From assembly GCA_016785225.1 (NCBI GenBank), contig JAFBJZ010000874.1:1302001-1366000 (forward strand): a stretch of 64,000 bases of DNA. The letters are read 5' to 3'. The position numbers were made by a program, and so were the translations under genes. The notes under the pieces are model-generated. The model saw nothing but the letters and a program-made list of their open reading frames with translations, did no database searches and had not been told where the DNA came from. Position 1 is the stretch's first letter, and each line of letters starts with the position of its first letter. Positions 60,626 through 64,000 of this stretch are shown here, piece after piece. The DNA comes from Psettodes erumei. Its lineage: Eukaryota; Chordata; Actinopteri; Pleuronectiformes; Psettodidae.

Positions 60626-63141
60626 TAAGTTGGCTGTGGGTAAATGTCTGTTCCACATAGGGCTCTAGTGATTTGGCTGCCTCTGACTAGCTGTCGAAGT
60701 GTCACCAAGGTAAAGCATTCCAACATGATGACAGAAGTGTCACATTTTACATTATATCTCACAAAAACAAACTAGCATCAAAGTTTAATGATTATATAAA
60801 TAATGAAGCAACATCAAACATTGCTAAAACAGGGCAGTTCCAGTTATTAGCTTTTTATTTGACTCCAACAAGCAGCCTGAATCATTTCCCCTTCGAGCAG
60901 CGTGCTATAAACCCCTAAGTGGTTCCTTTTCATGTTTCCTTTACAAGTTTCCATTCTAACCTTGACTGTTTTTCTACACCAGACCGCCAGTGGGGCTTCT
61001 TTTACAGAACCTGAGGGTACCATGCTCACAGGCAGTAAGCTGATATTCAACAACAAACACTGTAGACAGTATGATCGCTAATGCTGCTGTCATGCTTCAT
61101 CCTTCAGGATTCAGATTCCGCAATTGGACGTGGACAATTTTTTTTTGTCACAAAAAGCATCGATGGATAGGATGAATGTCTGTGTGTTTATATCGTGTGT
61201 GTTAGAGAAAAGTACTGTAACATTATTCTTCTGAATTACAGATCATTTGTGGTCGTCGCTCATTACATGTGCCTCATGTAAGTTATACTCTCTCCAGGAG
61301 AAAGGGATGTGTAAAGGCAATAGCCGTCACACGTCACATAGAGATAGTACATGCACGCAGTCGTTTAACCACGTCCTCTACATGCAGTAGTCTGCCTGAG
61401 CCAATCTGAAGATTATAAACCAAAAGCCTCAGTATGGCATAATTGGCCTACTCTAAAATAAACACATGCACGCCAAGCACAGTGACATAGTAGTTTGGGC
61501 CTAAATTTTCATGGTAAGATATGACAAAAACAAAGAAAATGATCAGTCTCCAGCCATTTGATGCCACTCAGTCAGCCAGAAAAGTAAGTCAGTGACCAAG
61601 ACTGTCAGTCACCCAATACCTGATGAAATGAAAATGAAAGATCCATAAAAGATGGAGAGATTAGAGGAGGAATATCAAGTCTGTAATGCATCAAACGTGG
61701 TTGAAGGCCTATGATGTTTAGTGCAGTGCTGCAGCACAAATCCAGGAACTATTTAGCTACCTTTCTCCCTATTTAGCTACCTACAGCAGAATATCTTGTA
61801 TATAAGCAGTAGGACAGACACAGCTGTGTTTGGTAACAGTGTGTGAGTCCTCTGATGGGAGTGATGGGGGTTTGTTCGTGTTCAGCTGGTCCACAGAGAT
61901 GGTGTACGCAAGTGTTTGGAACACTTAATTGCTGTTGTCCCAGATGTTTCCCCTGGTTTTATGAGATTTGGCATGTGTGTGTATATAAACATGTGAATAA
62001 ACTCTTATGTGTATCCTTATCAAAATAGAGCTGCAGCTTTACTAAGCCTGTGTCAAACAAAACATGCAAAGCAGCTCCGAAGTGCAAACTCACTACGCAT
62101 TATGACACAAGTTGCTAACAGGGAAAGGAAAAGATTTCTTCGTCTTGCTCCCTTACGTCGCTGTTGGTAAACTGAGTTTCAGGGCTAGGAAAATCACTCA
62201 GCATCTTAAAGTTGCATGCAGCAATTTTACAACCCAGCTTTAATGAGGGGAATTAAATAGTTCTGTTGATATTTTGATGCCATTATGGTTGAAAATAGAA
62301 AATGTCCCACAGCTACAAAACACTTATAGGCAGCACCAGTCATTGGACTTTTATGATGGGCTGGATTGGATATTTATGTCATAGATGTTCTCCTCCATCA
62401 TCCATTTACATGGTAATCTTCTCATTTCACCTGACAGGTTCATGACACATGCACGTTGGTATGTTCTGCCCGCGGGTTATCGAAAGTGTTTTAACATTGT
62501 ACATAAACGCCATCTCATAACCCTCATAATGCCTCTACAGCGGCTTCTTAAAAGCAACATGGCACATTCCCAAACTCTGACACAGTCCTCATGTCAATCA
62601 GTCACACCTCATACTTATTCTTATAGTCATTTTGGACATCGCTGTCAGTTTACAGGCAGTGAATTCAACCATCTTGGACTAAGCTGTGTTGTGACGCACT
62701 TGAGAGACTTCAACTTCTACAGTTTGCTGTACATTAAAACCACTATCATCTCCACCTTTGCTCACAGGTTTCAGGGAGAGTGCCTTTGCTTACGCCATCG
62801 CAGCAGCAGGCGTGGTGCACGCTGTGGCCAATGCCTGCTCCATGGGCAAACTGAAGGCATGCGGCTGTGATGAGAAGCGACGTGGTGACGAGGAGGCTTT
62901 TCGTATCAAACTGCACCGCTTGCAGCTGGAGGCCATCCACCGGGGGAAGGGTATGGTGCACGGCGTCATGGAACACTTCCCTGCCGACCTGCCGGGACCC
63001 CAGGACTCCTGGGAGTGGGGCGGCTGCAGTCCCGATGTGGAGTTCGGAGAGAAGTTCTCGCGGGACTTCCTTGATGCCCGTGAGACCTACAAAGACATCC
63101 ATGCGCGCATGAGGCTGCACAATAATAGAGTCGGGAGACAG
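54867..63141 (+). CDS. wnt10a: wnt10a: secreted Wnt ligand, first three coding exons (3' end outside window)
   Basis: Exons 54867-54928, 56667-56932 and 62768-63141 join in frame through GT-AG introns, coding residues 1-234. The start at 54867 has a strong Kozak context (GAAAATGG) and opens a 20-residue signal peptide (MEHSVLRIACVLVVICILIK). WNT10-specific text follows: ILNANTVCLTLPGLTRRQLE, ASAIQGIQIAIHECQHQFRG with HRWNCSSLETRNKIPY, FRESAFAYAIAAAGVVHAVA, WEWGGCSPDVEFGEKFSRDF and MRLHNNRVGRQ. WNT10A is favoured over WNT10B by the adjacency to wnt6 and the overall text. The missing final exon would carry the acylated serine and the C-terminal cysteine domain, so completeness cannot be judged. 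In mammals WNT10A acts in ectodermal appendages and teeth; a similar skin/fin/tooth role is inference. Confidence 0.93.
54929..56666 (+). other. wnt10a: wnt10a intron 1 (1.7 kb)
   Basis: Contains a GT-rich but imperfect stretch at about 55620-55800 and nothing recognisable as a gene. Confidence 0.75.
56667..56932 (+). CDS. wnt10a: wnt10a coding exon 2
   Basis: Acceptor CTCCATGCAG, donor AAAGAG|GTCAGT. Encodes VDSNEILGLKLPNIDPILNA through NKIPYDSIVFKR. Confidence 0.93.
56933..62767 (+). other. wnt10a: wnt10a intron 2 (5.8 kb)
   Basis: Holds an AAC/AAT triplet microsatellite (60538-60622) and complex non-repetitive blocks around 58240-58340 and 58920-59110 that may be regulatory. No nested gene. 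Confidence 0.7.
60538..60622. repeat. (CAA)n(AAT)n compound triplet microsatellite
   Basis: About eight CAA units followed by about twenty uninterrupted AAT units. Confidence 0.95.
62768..63141 (+). CDS. wnt10a: wnt10a coding exon 3
   Basis: Acceptor TTGCTCACAG, donor AGACAG|GTGAGT. Encodes GFRESAFAYAIAAAGVVHAV through RLHNNRVGRQ, ending in phase 0 as expected before the conserved last Wnt exon. Confidence 0.95.
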
Positions 63142-63698
63142 GTGAGTGAGAAGTGAGAAGATTTGAGTGTATGTGTTTCCCACGTTTGTATGACTGCTTG
63201 CACAATATTTCTCGCACTGCAAGGCATTTAGATTTAGATTCAAGCTAACCCTATCAGACACCCACAGTTTACCCGTATCACATATTATTGGCATAACCAG
63301 AGATGTTGTACGAGATAACATTACAGTGTGCAACACAAGCTGATTTAATTAGCTCAGTCAACAGTGGCCTTTCATTGTTACACAGCTGTTTATTTTAGCT
63401 GGTAGGAGACTGTTTATAGGGGTAGTGCCCAAGCTGCACTTGCAGTAAGTGTTACTCTACAGTTCAACTACTTCAAAAATAATAACAGGGAAGGAGTTTT
63501 TTTTTTTAACTATTTAAATTAATACTCAACATCTATTTAAATAGCTCTGCCAAAATATGTTTCCAAGGGGAAATGGAAATCTTATTTCATCTGAACTTGA
63601 GTACTGTACAAACTACTGTAGGAACTCAGAAACTGAAGAGAGGGTACAATCCTGAAGAAGAACAGTATGGCAAATGACAATACTGATGAGAGAGAGAC

Positions 63699-63740
<42 letters not shown>

Positions 63741-64000
63741 TGCTGGTTACTAGTGCAAATGTGCATATGTGCACCCACCCATGGGAAAAAGAGAGGATAG
63801 AGACAAAGAGGCAGGCAGAAAGCTGAGTGATGAGAGGCAGGTTCCATACAAGAAATTGTATTACTCAAACAATACTTGCATAACAATATTGTTGGCACCA
63901 TGTTGTGTGTTGTATTGTAGTTCATTATTTCAGAGACTGTCTGAGACATGGAAAAGAAGTTTGTAGAACCTCTGTATCTCCATTTGGGGGAGTTACTTTA
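63142..64000 (+). other. wnt10a: Start of wnt10a intron 3
   Basis: Follows the exon 3 donor. Contains (GT)19 at 63702-63739. No acceptor followed by the conserved last Wnt exon is found before the window ends. Confidence 0.8.
63702..63739. repeat. (GT)19 microsatellite
   Basis: Uninterrupted GT run in wnt10a intron 3. Confidence 0.95.

Noticed and set aside
60397..60762. Minus-strand frame with long Tyr and Cys runs
   Set aside because: Produced entirely by the AAT/CAA microsatellite.
62746..63336. A 196-codon minus-strand open frame
   Set aside because: Antisense shadow of wnt10a exon 3; no independent similarity or splice support.
1..64000. CRISPR-like arrays, prokaryotic operons, endogenous retroviruses
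   Set aside because: All regularly repeated DNA is simple microsatellite; no spaced direct repeats, no LTR pair and no gag/pol/env-type reading frames were seen.

Overview
This is a stretch of vertebrate nuclear genome, almost certainly from a teleost fish. The evidence is spliced genes with GT-AG introns, abundant (CA)n microsatellites, a Tc1-like transposon, a hAT remnant and dispersed repeats of a type I know from fish. I see no bacterial, viral or CRISPR content. Species cannot be read from the sequence.

Layout, left to right. (1) 1-6165, plus strand: the last 23 coding exons of cfap65 (ccdc108), a sperm/cilia axonemal protein with ASH/MSP-type beta domains. All exon joins are in frame, and the 5' half lies off the left edge. 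(2) 10387-6888, minus strand: a complete nine-coding-exon FAST-kinase-domain gene, best matched to fastkd3 (mitochondrial RNA metabolism), tail-to-tail with cfap65 and with a 5' non-coding exon near 10.7 kb. (3) 11279-13707: a degraded hAT (ZMYM1-like) remnant interrupted by a 1.6-kb Tc1/mariner element with TA target duplication, long inverted repeats and a DD34E transposase carrying one frameshift. (4) 13.7-23.7 kb: gene-free DNA with a consensus CTCF core near 21.65 kb and a short interstitial telomeric tract. (5) 24416-41856, plus strand: complete wnt6 in four coding exons (358 aa). (6) 41.9-54.4 kb: intergenic DNA, including the probable wnt6 3' UTR and conserved-looking non-coding DNA. 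(7) 54867-63141, plus strand: the first three coding exons of wnt10a; the last exon (with the lipidated serine and the C-terminal cysteine domain) is off the right edge.

The tandem wnt6-wnt10a pair is an ancient Wnt cluster and both genes face the same way. cfap65 is also a neighbour of this pair in mammals (human 2q35), but here fastkd3 sits between cfap65 and wnt6, and the CDK5R2/FEV/CRYBA2 block known between them in mammals is not seen. wnt6 and wnt10a encode secreted lipid-modified ligands and plausibly share the large introns and intergenic spacer as regulatory territory.

I did not find a new biological system. The most useful leads are the nested transposons, an open reading frame extending wnt10a upstream in frame, the CTCF-type site between the housekeeping-type genes and the Wnt genes, a strong G-quadruplex tract and a paired homeodomain-like site in wnt6 intron 1, and several non-coding stretches whose texture suggests enhancers.
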